Shown: positions 11,340-21,779 of the stretch, piece after piece | Position numbering within the stretch: the stretch's first letter is position 1 | Layout of the letters: each line of letters opens with the position of its first letter | Source: Girardinichthys multiradiatus | Lineage: Eukaryota; Chordata; Actinopteri; Cyprinodontiformes; Goodeidae | Assembly (NCBI RefSeq): GCF_021462225.1 | Contig: NC_061802.1 | Coordinates: forward strand, 10,876,859-10,940,858 | Reading direction: 5' to 3' | Length of the DNA stretch: 64,000 bases | Notes under the pieces: generated by a model | The model's input: the letters and a program-made list of their open reading frames with translations, nothing else | What the model was told of the DNA's origin: nothing | Database searches by the model: none | Made by a program: the position numbers and the translations under genes

Positions 11340-12180
11340 TTTTTTGCAAGTTGCACCTTGACCTCATGCCTTTATGAAGCCATTAACAATCTCCTGGCAT
11401 GTCTGACCGCTTATTTGACTGGTTGGCTTTTATGTTCACACATTTTTAAAATGAACCTGTGGTTGGGGCTTGGTGGAGGTCATTCCAGAGGCTCAAAGTT
11501 AGCCTTCTTAATCCATTCAAACAACTGTATTGATGTGTTTGGGGTTATTGTCTTGTTGGAACAACCAACCAGCCTTCAAACATCAAGATATTGATTCAAA
11601 GTTCAACATTTAGCAATACAGTCCCGCTGCATAATGCTGCCACCACTATGCTTGACAACTGGTAAAGTGTTCCTAGGTCTGAAGGCCTCTTTAGTATTTT
11701 CATTATGACCAGTAAGCTCAACCTTTGATTATAAAACGTTTAGCCAGAAGGTATTTGGCTTTTTCATGTGGACAGCTGCAAACTTCAGGCAACCGAAAGG
11801 TTGCTTGAATCTTAGGCGGGGGCTTCTTTTCTGCCGAGCACCCGTGGCCAGCCCACGTTGATGTTAAACTTGCTTCTCTGTGAGCAATGATAGCGGTGTT
11901 CCAGGAGTTTTTCATTTATGCTAGCCTTGAGCCTTACTAGTTTCTCGATTTTCCCTAAATATCTGACAGTTTGGTTCAGATACTCCCTGAACATCTGAAC
12001 CAAACTGTCAGAACCAGAAGATTGAAACTTGGACACTGTCGGAGGTTCCGATGGAATAATGATCCCAAACAGACGTCAGAACTGGTTTTGGAAGAGATAA
12101 AGCAGGATAACTTTAGGCTATTACAATGGCACAGACTTCAACCCTGTTCAAAATGTTTGGACTATACCTAAAAGCCATAT
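11340..12180. mobile_element. Tc1-like transposon relic, fold-back arrangement
   Basis: On the minus strand 11340-11960 carries decayed Tc1 transposase sequence, including the complement of the GGGSIM region near 11632-11652. On the plus strand 12040-12175 carries the transposase C-terminal part (NNDPKQTSELVLEEIKQDN). The two halves therefore face opposite ways and meet at a perfect palindrome (11963-12011). Many stops are present and no open reading frame survives. Confidence 0.6.
11963..12011. repeat. Perfect 19-bp inverted repeat with 11-bp loop
   Basis: The left arm 11963-11981 starts CTGACAGTTTGG and the right arm 11993-12011 is its exact reverse complement. The 11-base spacer would form the loop of a hairpin. 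It lies at the switch point between oppositely oriented Tc1 segments. Confidence 0.9.
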
Positions 12181-12419
12181 CTATTACATGAAACCATCTA
12201 ATTTAAGAGTCAAATATCCAGTCAAAATTAAGGTAGAGCCTTGGTGATTGGTACTGGTGCAACTGCCTCAGGGCCAAAGAACCAAATATTAGTGGGGTGT
12301 ATGTAGATATTTCAGTCTGTATGGTAATTTAGACCCTATGTGGGTTAGAGAAAATCTGTATTACATGTAACCTTGTGCAACTAATTTCTGTTTAAAGGTC
12401 TGTAAAGTTATATTTTGTG

Positions 12420-12565
12420 TTATCAGTCAATCCAAAAATGGTAAGGTCATCACAGAAGCTCAATCTTAGCCAGCTTTATCCATTCTCAGACCAGTTTTGA
12501 TACGTGTTTGGGTTCATTGTCCTGTTTGCACACTCGGTTGGGTCCAGGTTTCAAACACCTGGTGT
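12420..12565 (-). mobile_element. Tc1-like transposon fragment
   Basis: The stretch from about GGTCATCACAGAAGCTCAAT to GTTTGCACACTCGGTTGGG parallels the 11460-11570 part of the neighbouring Tc1 relic, so it looks like another antisense piece of the same family. Confidence 0.4.
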
Positions 12566-12699
12566 ACAGTCTCTAAATTTCTATTTATTGTTGCTATATT
12601 TTGTGTATCTGCATGCTTCCATTTTGCCTGTTACTTTGCTGAAGGTTTATGTAAATTTCCCCAGTGAAAGACAATAAAGGATTTTTCTATTCTATTTCT

Positions 12700-13480
12700 A
12701 TTCATAAAGTTGGAAAAGGCTTTTTATTTCTCTGCATTCACAGCTGCACCCCCAGCGTGGCCCACTGTGGGCACTCTTGACCCCAAGGTCGCCCACTGCT
12801 GTCTGACCTTCTCCATCCATCTTTAATCCCTCGTTCTCTCTTCCAATTAAAAGACTAATCTTAACTCAGTCCCTGGCATTGATCTGCTGGTGTACCAGCT
12901 CCCAGGGGCGGGGAAAGAGATCATAGGAGGATAATTAGAAGGTAATAAGTCTCCAGGAGTTAAAACGGCCTCCTCCCTATTTAAATCAATAAAATCCAAC
13001 TAATGGATTGGAAGGTTCATTTAAAAGTTTGTCCCTGGCTATCATAAAGTTGCTCCATCCAAACCAGAGTCATATCTTTGTGCATATTTCAGCTTTGTTT
13101 TGTGTACTTGGTGTGTTTGCAGCCGGGTCAATGTCACTCTAAGCTCCGAGTGTGTCGGGCTTCACAGCATGATCCAGGCACTCACGGGGCTTACCAAGTC
13201 CAACTGCTGCCGTTGTTCCCGTCTCCCCCAGGTCAAAGGCCAGCGGGCCCTATCGATTCTCCCTAAGAAGAAGTCCTCAGATCCGCTGTCTGATCACTGC
13301 TTTCTGGCCCACGTCCTCCTGGACTAACATCCCGGCTCCGTAAGAAAAGAAATCCTCCCAATTGTCCTCTGCGTGCCGATCGATCCGGTTGGTGTCCAAG
13401 GGGGCCTTCCCTTTGGGATAACTGACAACTACAAAGGTCCCGTTCTGACAGTCCCTTGTCAATACAAATTTCCACTATTG
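12700..13480. promoter_or_regulatory. Candidate cis-regulatory block (non-repeat, complex)
   Basis: Compositionally distinct, non-repetitive DNA upstream of the homeobox gene. It holds a TAATCC site (12824-12829), the target type of Lys-50 homeodomains, plus TAATCT and TAATTA-like sites. Two overlapping short open frames at 13078-13327 have no recognisable domain. Conservation cannot be judged from one sequence. Confidence 0.25.
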
Positions 13481-13879
13481 ATAAGTAATTTAGGAAAGAC
13501 TGGTGAGCTTTATAAAACATCTGTTAAACAGGAGAGTTGAACAATGACTTCTTAGTTACAAAAAAGAGAAAGAGAGAGAAGAAAAGAAGACGATTTACTG
13601 CTTCTCTGCCCTCTTTTTGTCCATCTGGCTCCCATTTTCACTTTTTAAACAGGAACAAACAATAAAAAAGAGCAGAATGGGGTGTTAAAAATAATCATTT
13701 TTAATAGCTAATTTGTTGATTAACACTTTTAAATGTGTAGTTGGATAAACAAATATAACAAAATGCCCTGGTTTAAACTGAAATGTAAAGTTTTTCTGCT
13801 CTCTTTGCTTTAAAGAAACAAAAAGACCTCAATATTCACAGGTAATAGTTCACTATCTCCACATGTTTATTTGCTTCTG

Positions 13880-14525
13880 CAGAAATAATTGTGTACTACG
13901 ATAAATGGGTCCACAAAAGACTTAGCAGAAATGGGTGGAACTGAATAGCGTAAAACGACCAAGAAGGAAGGCCTGCTCCAAAAACATCACATTCAATCTC
14001 AACCTGAAATTTGCTGCTGCCCACATAGACAAGCCAAATGTCTTCTGGATTCAAGATTTATGAACAGAGGAGATAAAGGTTGAAAAGTCTGGCCATCACA
14101 ACACAGAGAATGAGGAGTAAAGGGGTGGGTTGCAAGAACACTGCACCAACTATCAAGCATGGCGGAGGCAGTGTCATGCTGCGGGGCTATTTCACTACCA
14201 GTGGCAATGGCGCACAAAAGGGGAGAAAACAAGGACCTCTAAATTCTTCATCATCACATAACATCGACGGCTAGACGGTCTTCCAGCAGGGTTATTGTCC
14301 AATACAAAACCGGACTGGGCTCTAATAATTCTACAAAGAAGAGTGGTTGAATTATATCAGAAGCTTGTTGATGCTTGGTGGCCAAGTAGCTACCTTCTTA
14401 ACGCAGAACTGTTGCAAGAAGACACCTTTGAAAGATTTCTTTAGTCACAAATGTAATTTGACTAACATTTTACCTAAAATGGTCCCATATCTCAGAGTTT
14501 GGAAGCAAAGAGCTCTGCCAGACAA
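13880..14525 (+). mobile_element. Tc1-like transposase relic
   Basis: Translated in shifting frames it shows RPRRKACSKNI, then the HGGGS-V-ML-G block (AAGCATGGCGGAGGCAGTGT at 14155-14174) and YQKLVDAWWPSSYL, which are Tc1 transposase segments in order. Several stops and frame changes are present, and terminal repeats were not found. Confidence 0.65.
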
Positions 14526-15989
14526 GTCAGCCTAAACTGAGAAGCCAAACACAAGAAACATTATAATAGACTAATTAAAACAGACTTTCAGAAACTCTCA
14601 AAATACATTTTTTGTCAAACTCCATTAAAAATTTGAGCTTCAGCAGCACTTTAATGGGACTTTTAAGCAACTTAAACTTGATGTTTTTCAGCCCTGTGAA
14701 AGAGCAGAACTGTCGTTTCCTAACATTCGGCTGAGCAGTAATTCCCTCAGCTATGTGACAACAGTTACTGAACCACCATAACACCTGCTCAGCGGTGAGG
14801 CTGTTGTCAGTGCCGTGACTCTGCCTTTTGTCTTTTGTTCACTGTAATCCCTGCATGTGTAAGTGGATCCTCTAAGAACAGGATAACCCCCTTTAAGCAG
14901 TTTTAGACACTACAGGAGGGACCCAAATCCACTAACTTCTCCTTTTCTTCTGCATATGATTCCTTAAAGCCAGACACTTTTATTCCAGGGATTATGTTTA
15001 CAGTAGGGGCTTCTTACTTTGAGTTCAGGTAAAGATGAGAGAACTGTTGTGTAGAGGTAGTTTGTTGGGTGGAGATTGAAGATGAAGCAGACAAGAGATG
15101 GAGTGGTCCCAAATGCCTTCGTGGAGTCGGAGGGGAACTTGGAGGAGCCTTGCTGGCTTTGAGAAGGGGAAACGATCCGAGGAAAAGGGGGGAGCATTGA
15201 GTGAGTCAGTGGTGGCAGCTCAGGGACGGGGAGGGTCACACACAAGCATACTCTTTGTGCACCTCTAATCCCCCCAGCCAACACAGCTTTGGCCAGGTTT
15301 CATCATGAAAGTGCCATGAAATAACTACTTTTTTTCTCTCTTCGGAGTAAATCTCCCCTAATCCTGGGGGCTGCGGAGACAAAGGCCTCAGGGACCTAAT
15401 CCTGAAGCTTTTAGCGGGGCTGAGGGGCTGGCCGACCGAGCCTCTTCTAAATGACTTATTTCTATCGGACACTAATACAGCTTGACAGCCGGGAACGGTG
15501 AAAGGAGGAGGAAAAAGGCCTGGGGAAGAAAGAGCACAAACATTTTCACATATCTTGGAAGTCTGAGCAGTTGATTGTGTTGTTGTGAGCCATGATTGCT
15601 GGGAATCTTCATAAAAACATGAGCTTTTTCTCTGTGGGTTTTGCTGCAGGAATGTCCCTGTGGCATTTAATGCCAATGCTGCCCTCTTACCTCAGTGAAA
15701 TAACTCAATATTATATTGTACAATTTTGCATAGGATGGTGATCCTGTTGTTCAGGAAAAGTCTTAAAAACTTATTGGTGGATTCATCATCCTTGAGTTTT
15801 TTCACATTCAAATTAACAATCTCTGAAAATGGAGATGTTATCTTTGTAAAAAAGCTGTTATTAGTTGTTCGACTGAAACAAAATGAAATTGTGACTGTAA
15901 AGGCAGCAAGATTGACAAAATCTCCCACAATATTGTTTAAAAATTAGTTATCCTCCGTCACGTTAATACTGTGAACCTCAGTGTATTGT
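14526..15989. other. Intergenic DNA with candidate conserved block
   Basis: About 15080-15680 is complex, G/C-richer sequence holding two TAATCC sites 38 bp apart (15359-15364 and 15397-15402). Open frames over it are short and mutually overlapping with no domain, so regulatory function is more likely than coding. The remainder shows nothing. Confidence 0.3.
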
Positions 15990-17120
15990 GCTGGTAGTTA
16001 GCAAGCAGTGCATAATTGTGATGTGGAAGGAAAATGATACATGGGTTGCAATTTTGTTTCTGAAAAGTGTGGCATGTATTAGTAATCAGCTTCCCTGAGT
16101 CAATACTTTGCATTCTGTACAATTACAGCAGCAATTGTTTTTAGGCATATCTGAATCTTTGCCCATTTTCATTTGCAAAATAGCTCAAATTCAGTCAGAA
16201 ATGAGGAATAGAGTTTGTGAACATCAATTTAGAAGTCTTCCTCAAGATTCTCTGTAGTATTTAGGTCTGGACTTTGACTGGGCCATTCTAACACATAAAA
16301 TATGCTTTGTAGCTCTATGTTAATCTTGTTAAACTTTGTCCCAGTCTAAAGTCTTTTGCAGCCTCTAACAGGTTTCCTACTATGATTGTGCTCCGTTTGA
16401 CTCCAATCGTCTTCTCATCAACTGTGATCTACTTCCCTCTGTCTACTGAAGGAAATCGTTGCCCCAGCATGATGCTGCCTCCACTGTGGTTACACTCTGT
16501 GGATTCAATGGAGTGGTTCAGAAACCTGCTGGAAACTTAAGTGGACTGGCATTCTGGTAGCACTGTTTCTTATTTGATTTTACTTGACTATATTTTAGCT
16601 TTTTATTGTGTTTTGCAGTGTTTTATTTTGGTGTGTTTTATGTAAGTTTGCTGTGAAGCACCTAGTGAGTTTTATTTTGAATAGCGTTATGTAAAAAGCT
16701 ATTTACTTTCAATGTGAGGGCGGGGTTTTCAGGGTGTGTGTGAAACATTTTGTTAGTTTAGGTGGACAGCCATGTCTTGGTAAATTGGCAATTAACAGAG
16801 CTTTGTAAAATGTTTGAAGCTTGAGATGTTGTTTTATAACCTAACTTTAAAGCTTTAAATATCTAAAACATTCTCTCAGACCTGTCTGCAGTGTTCCTTG
16901 GTCTTCATGATTCTGTTTGTTCACTAATGTTCTCTAAAAAACCTCTGAGGCCTTCAGAGAACAGCTGAATTTATACAAAGATTAAAATACAAGCAGGTGG
17001 ATTTTGTTTAGTTAGGGGACTTTTGCATTGAACTGATTTTAAATGAAGGGCATCAGCATAAAGAAGGCAAACTAATACAGACTTTACTTTTCAGATTTTG
17101 ATTTAACAAAATGAGTTGAA
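15990..17120 (-). mobile_element. Tc1-like transposon relic (antisense), interrupted
   Basis: It matches a widespread fish Tc1 family in antisense: AGGTCTGGACTTTGACTGGG (16263-16282), CCAGCATGATGCTGCCTCCA (complement of the GGSIML block) and TTAGGTGGACAGCCATGTCT (helix-turn-helix region), followed by the usual leader. About 16540-16710 is foreign and resembles a LINE 3' tail (GTGAAGCACCTAGTGAG), implying a later insertion or deletion. It carries no usable reading frame. Confidence 0.65.
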
Positions 17121-17439
17121 TAGTGAAGAATTGGGATGCAAAAAATGTTTTAATCGATCAGTTATTATTAAGACTCGTAGTTTCCATCACTAACCTTTAT
17201 CGACCGTTTTCTATTGTGGCCATCTTTGAGCTTTAATAGATATTCTGATAAATATTTTCTAAATATTCTGATGAGATGTTGCAGAAAGATGTATGTTTGG
17301 GGTTAAAATGTTGATTAGCATGCACAAGTGTGCCAAGTTATTCTATAAACAAAGTGTTCAGAAGCATAAAATTGAAATTAAAAGTCTCTTTTTTACCTTA
17401 AACTGAACCACAGAAAGCCAGTCTGGTGTTTTCCTTGGT

Positions 17440-17845
17440 TTTGGATTTGCTTGATGAGAACACCTAATTTATTTTAGCAGGATTTTCGAGGAATTGTTCT
17501 CGCCGGGCAGGGCTCAGATTAACTTCTCATTGTGACAGTTCATAGGCAAAATATGGTGGCGGTTAGCAAAACAAACCCCCCATCAGGGAGGAGCAGTGGT
17601 TTGGGGGGCTGTCAGCAGACTGAGAAGAAGAGGAGAATCAAAGGCTGTTATTTTACTCTGTCCTGCCTCGGAGATAAGCCCACCACATAGTTTTAATTGT
17701 TTTAACTGAGGAGGGATTGAAACGCTCTCTTAATGGGCGATCCTTGGCATAAAGCTCTCAAGTTCAATAGTTTTAAAAAACTTGAGCTCCCAGCTGCCCC
17801 CCTCTCTCCCCTCATCCACCCTAATCCCATCTAATACCTTCCTTT
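17440..17845 (+). promoter_or_regulatory. Upstream region of the homeobox gene
   Basis: Complex, non-repeat sequence immediately upstream of the predicted start site. It includes TAATCC at 17822-17827 and several C- and G-runs. This is a candidate proximal control region, by position only. Confidence 0.35.
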
Positions 17846-17859
17846 CCATTGGCCAATGG
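17846..17859 (+). promoter_or_regulatory. Perfect palindrome with CCAAT on both strands
   Basis: CCATTGGCCAATGG is its own reverse complement and contains a CCAAT box in each direction, the NF-Y binding core. It lies about 105 bp before a TATA-like box, a normal distance for NF-Y. Confidence 0.55.
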
Positions 17860-17963
17860 CTGAGGGGAGCCTGGGTAAAGGCGTCTTAAATAGTCCAGGA
17901 TGAGAATGGTTTCAGGGAAGGAGATCCATGAAACTACAGGAAAAGAGCTGTTGGGTGAGGATT

Positions 17964-17970
17964 TATAAAG
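17964..17970 (+). promoter_or_regulatory. TATA-like box for the homeobox gene
   Basis: TATAAAG is preceded by TT and would place transcription start near 17994. A consensus splice donor follows at 18053, so a short non-coding first exon fits. Confidence 0.45.
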
Positions 17971-17993
17971 GCCTAAATTGGACTAAAGGTTCT

Positions 17994-18052
17994 GGATTGA
18001 CTGACTTCTGCTTGGAGAAACTCCCCTGATCTGCACACAGTCTGGATCTCAG
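17994..18052 (+). other. Predicted non-coding first exon of the homeobox gene
   Basis: It ends CTGGATCTCAG before GTAATC, a good donor. It would splice to the acceptor at 18907-18908 (CGTTCATTTAG) seven bases before the ATG. Predicted from signals only. Confidence 0.4.
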
Positions 18053-18915
18053 GTAATCAGATAAATAAAATAAAATGCAATGCTGAATGTTGATACAGTT
18101 ATCAGGCCTAATGTGATATAGCCATCAGCGAAAACAAAGTTTTTAAAACACAGACCTTATTGGGAAGAGGATTTTATGCTTTTTACAAGAAAATAAGTTT
18201 AACAAACTATTCAAGTGGTCGAACAAGCTAAACCAGTTTAATTAATAATTATTATAATAATGCAGCTACATTCTGTGATCTTATGAAAGGTCTATGGGCC
18301 AAAAGGCTTCTTTTTAACACATTTTTAAAAATATTTTTGCAATTTTAATTTTTTAATCAATTTGTCAGTTTCATTTCTTATTTATTTATTTACTTTTGTT
18401 TTCTTTTTTGTCATGGTGATTTGCACCTCTTAAAGATTTTTTGGTCCCACATTGTTTCCTTTATTAGTTTTTTTTCAGCCACTAAAAATATAGGTGTGGA
18501 CATTTTTGGGAAGTTAGAGTCCATCCAACTAGCTGAATATCTTATTAATATCAAGCTCATGAATGCATAACACTTAATATATTGTATCTTACAATTTTTG
18601 TGTCCATTGCAATATTGCACACACAAACATTTTGTTGTTTTTTTTTTCTGACAGTATAATTACTTATTTACTCACTTGAATTTGTCCTAATAAGGACAGC
18701 TTTACAAGAAAACCAACAAAGGAAAATGTTTCTCTTGTCTAATTCTCTCTCTGATGCGTATTTGTTGTCACACATCTGCAACAAACCATTAAATTATTTC
18801 CTTTAATGGTGTGTTTTTAAAGTTTTTATGTGTTGCAGGGTGTTTTAACGTGCTCATGTCTGCAGTAAAGTTGTCACATGAACAAATTCACTTCCTGCGT
18901 TCATTTAGATTCGTG

Positions 18916-19081
18916 ATGAACTCCCTGAGTTTCTACGGGACCCCGGGTGGCGTGTATCCTGTCCATGGTCTGAACTCCGTGCTATTCGACCTCCGCCACC
19001 AGATGGCGCAGCAGTACCAGGGTTTCTCTGCAGCTACAGCCCCGGCAGCGCACACCTTCTCTGTGGCTGAGAGGCTCGCAG
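18916..19081 (+). CDS. Dmbx-like gene, coding exon 1
   Basis: It encodes [12 protein letters not shown] and then [20 protein letters not shown], ending at AERLA with a split Glu codon before GTGGGT. The acceptor at 18907-18908 follows a pyrimidine-rich tract. Confidence 0.85.
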
Positions 19082-21588
19082 GTGGGTCACCATGTCCAAA
19101 AAAACCTAACATTTCAGCTTCTGAAAAAGGCTCACTGGTTTTCTGCCTTCTTTTTGTTAGATTAATTCTTCATTTCAAATCTGCTGGTTGTTTATACTGA
19201 AGTTGTCTTTGTGTGACATTATGTGTTTGATTATCTGAAACATTTAAATGTGACATTAAAGCAAAAACAGAAAAAAGTAAAGGTGCAGATACTTTTCCAT
19301 GGCAAGTGTATCCTCACCCATACAAAAAAAAAAAAGGCTTTTAAATGTAAATCCAATGTAGTGAGCAATATAGCTACAAAAAGAGAGTTAATAACAACAC
19401 AGAAACTAAACAAAAAATAGCCAAAAAGAAAAAGATACCCATTGTGGTGATGAGAGCTTGACTGACAGTTTGTTCCTTTGCTCCCCGGCTTGTCCTGTCA
19501 GAGCTGATCCTGGAGGCTCGCTTTGGGAACCAGCAGAAGCAGCGACGCAGCCGCACTGCGTTCACAGTGTCACAGCTGCAAGCTCTGGAAAAGGCCTTCC
19601 AGCAGACACAGTACCCAGATGTCTGCATGAGGGAGAGGCTGGCCATGTGCATCAACCTGCCTGAGCCTCGTATTCAGGTGGCACCACCCTCCACCCATTA
19701 CATGACTCATATTGCACCATACAAAATTCCTGATTCATTCTTCATTTCTTCATGTTCTGGCTTCTAAGTCCTTTTTAGATCCAGCACCAACAGATTTTCA
19801 TAAGAATTTTTGGTTTTGATGTGGTTGTTTGTTTGACCTTTTAATTCTGGCCTTTGAATCAATCAGGCCTAAAAGTCTTCTATACTCAAAGACTACTTTA
19901 CTTAAAAGCACAGTTACAAGCACTCTATTATAAAGACACGTTTTAATCTCTTTGGTTGAATCTGTGAAAATACCACTGATATGAGAGCTTAACATCGTCA
20001 AAATAATATTTTAGCACCAACAGGGCGGTTCCTAAAGACGCGTTAGCTCAGACCTTGTCATGCAGATGATCAAATTAAGGAATGAAGCGTCATCCAGGTG
20101 CTGCGCCATTTCTTCATCCATAAATACATAACCTGTTTGTCTGCTGTAGAAAGTTTTCTTTAGGCCTGACAACTTTGTTTTGTTCTCTGCTTGTCTGCAT
20201 GCCTGTTTTTTCAAGGCACATGGTGCCCAAAATGCAGTCATGGTCAGACATAAGGACTGCACTGAAAATGGAGTGAAAAAGCAGCCAAAGTTCAAAGAAA
20301 ACATTTCAGACACTATCAAAAAGCCTGGAGAACAATCAAAGAAGACCACTTTAAATGATTAAAAGAAAGTCTTGCTTGGAATCAAGTATAAAGAAATAAG
20401 TTTCAAACTTTTGCACAGAACCGTGTGGCCTTTTAAGTCATATCACTTGATGATTTTAACAATAGGATTATTCCTGGGCCAGTATAGGATTCTTACAGCA
20501 TAAGTAAAAACACAAGGTTTTACTTGTTTTATGTTACTAACAAAACATTTAAAATGAATATATTAAACATGATCTAACTACTTTTATGTAAAACAGAAGA
20601 GCAACAATTTTTTCTACTGCTGCTAACATAAATGAATTTACTTATTCCTATATTGTTTAATTCAATATTTTTTGAATTGTTGAGAAGTATGATTTTAAAA
20701 ACCTCAGCTTGTCACTGTTCGGTTTTAGAGAGTTATTGGAGAACCGGGGTCTTAATGAGTCTATCAAGGCTATCTGCAGTTGTCCCTCTAACAGACATGC
20801 TGCTCTTAGCTTGCCAACTGTGGTTGTACTACAGCGTTACCTCAACAAGGTAGATGGGGTGGGCTCATTTAGTTTCCACACCAGAGCTATCAAGCTATCA
20901 GAGTTTTTCATGACCAGATAGATTTTCAGACTCACAAGTTTGTCTTTTTCATAAGCGAGGCGAAAGTATAGCAGCACTGTTTCAAATTTTAGCGGCTTTT
21001 AAAATGATCACATTTTGAAACCTTGGCACACCTTGATGCTAGCATCAGGCCCATACCTGAATAGGATTGTTGCTAATTTGAATCACTTTCACATTTTTTT
21101 TTGCTAGTTCTGAAAAGATTTGAAATGTTCTCTCTGTGCCATTTCTTGTACAGGTGTGGTTCAAAAACAGAAGGGCAAAGTTTCGTAAAGGTCAGAGAAG
21201 CTCCTCTCTTCCTAGAGATCTCTGTCTGGATGAAGCTCTGCAGAACAGTAGGATGGGACTGGAGGAAGTGAAGACAGCAGACAAACAGGATCTCATCGTA
21301 TCACACACCGAAAGCCAAGTCTCTTCACATTTCTGTCCTCTTTTCACTCCCTGTGTGGATAAAAACAACAATTTTAACTCTGATGTGTTACGGTTTATCC
21401 CCTCCCCTTCACGTTTCTCCTTCGTGGCTGCAGAGTGTTTCTGCCACCCACCTCAGCAGCCGCTACTGTCCACAGAGCTTCCACTTCCTCCATTGTTCTG
21501 GCCACTCATACAACAGCACATCTCCCCCTCAGGGGATCCTTTATCTGCTACCAAAGATGGTAGTCTCTCTCTTCAGACTACGGACTAG
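18916..21588 (+). CDS. Dmbx-like paired-class homeobox transcription factor
   Basis: This is a nuclear DNA-binding regulator. Coding exons are 18916-19081, 19502-19677 and 21154-21588, which join in frame to 258 residues plus stop. The homeodomain is residues 69-128 ([31 protein letters not shown]). Lys-118 is homeodomain position 50, the Otx/Gsc/Dmbx type that prefers TAATCC. Dmbx1 is the best match I recall: the protein starts MNSLS as Dmbx1 does at its second Met, has [15 protein letters not shown] where Dmbx1 has LTLAERLAD-IILEAR, and introns fall after AERLA and inside the homeodomain before VWFKNRR. It is shorter than Dmbx1 (roughly 370-380 aa), and no OAR motif is visible in the divergent C-terminus. 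Met-18916 was chosen over in-frame upstream Met codons because a strong acceptor lies just before it. It could be a divergent dmbx1 duplicate or an older paralogue. Confidence 0.85.
19082..19501 (+). other. Dmbx-like gene, intron
   Basis: A short AT-rich intron with A-runs near 19325-19336. Nothing else was recognised. Confidence 0.7.
19502..19677 (+). CDS. Dmbx-like gene, coding exon 2, homeodomain helices 1-2
   Basis: Acceptor TGTCAG ends at 19501 and donor GTGGCA starts at 19678. It encodes [20 protein letters not shown], then [16 protein letters not shown] and [13 protein letters not shown]. Confidence 0.93.
19678..21153 (+). other. Dmbx-like gene, homeodomain intron
   Basis: A 1.5-kb intron splitting the homeodomain between residues 46 and 47, a position shared by many paired-class genes including Dmbx1. 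No repeat or exon was recognised inside. Confidence 0.6.
21154..21588 (+). CDS. Dmbx-like gene, coding exon 3, recognition helix and C-terminus
   Basis: Acceptor GTACAG ends at 21153. It encodes [20 protein letters not shown] and then a 130-residue tail rich in Ser, Pro, Leu and Phe, ending at TAG. The tail contains [20 protein letters not shown], a plausible activation or interaction region. The OAR motif found at the C-terminus of Dmbx1 is not visible. Confidence 0.88.
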   Translation: MWFKNRRAKFRKGQRSSSLPRDLCLDEALQNSRMGLEEVKTADKQDLIVSHTESQVSSHFCPLFTPCVDKNNNFNSDVLRFIPSPSRFSFVAAECFCHPPQQPLLSTELPLPPLFWPLIQQHISPSGDPLSATKDGSLSLQTTD

Positions 21589-21773
21589 GCTCCAGTGAAG
21601 TGGTGGGTCACCCTGACCCGGGCCTGTAACTGACTTCAATGCGTTACATTCAGTCCTGGAGTCTGAAACAGAAGTATTCATGCCCCTTGAACTTTTTTGA
21701 ACTTGTTCACATTACAACTGAAAACCTGTGAATAGAGGGACAATTATACATGGTTTTCACTTTTTTTTTTAGA

Positions 21774-21779
21774 AATAAA
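21774..21779 (+). terminator. Candidate polyadenylation signal for the Dmbx-like gene
   Basis: AATAAA 186 bases after the stop. It sits within the end of a Tc1-like element, so if used, the transposon supplies the 3' end of the mRNA. Confidence 0.3.

Noticed and set aside
13078..13327. Overlapping short open frames taken as a possible small gene
   Set aside because: Two frames overlap over the same bases with no domain or signal, so coding support is absent.
18811..18915. In-frame extension upstream of the chosen homeobox start, with earlier Met codons
   Set aside because: A strong acceptor (TTCATTTAG at 18900-18908) lies just before the chosen ATG, and the Dmbx1-like MNSLS begins there; the upstream residues do not resemble Dmbx1.
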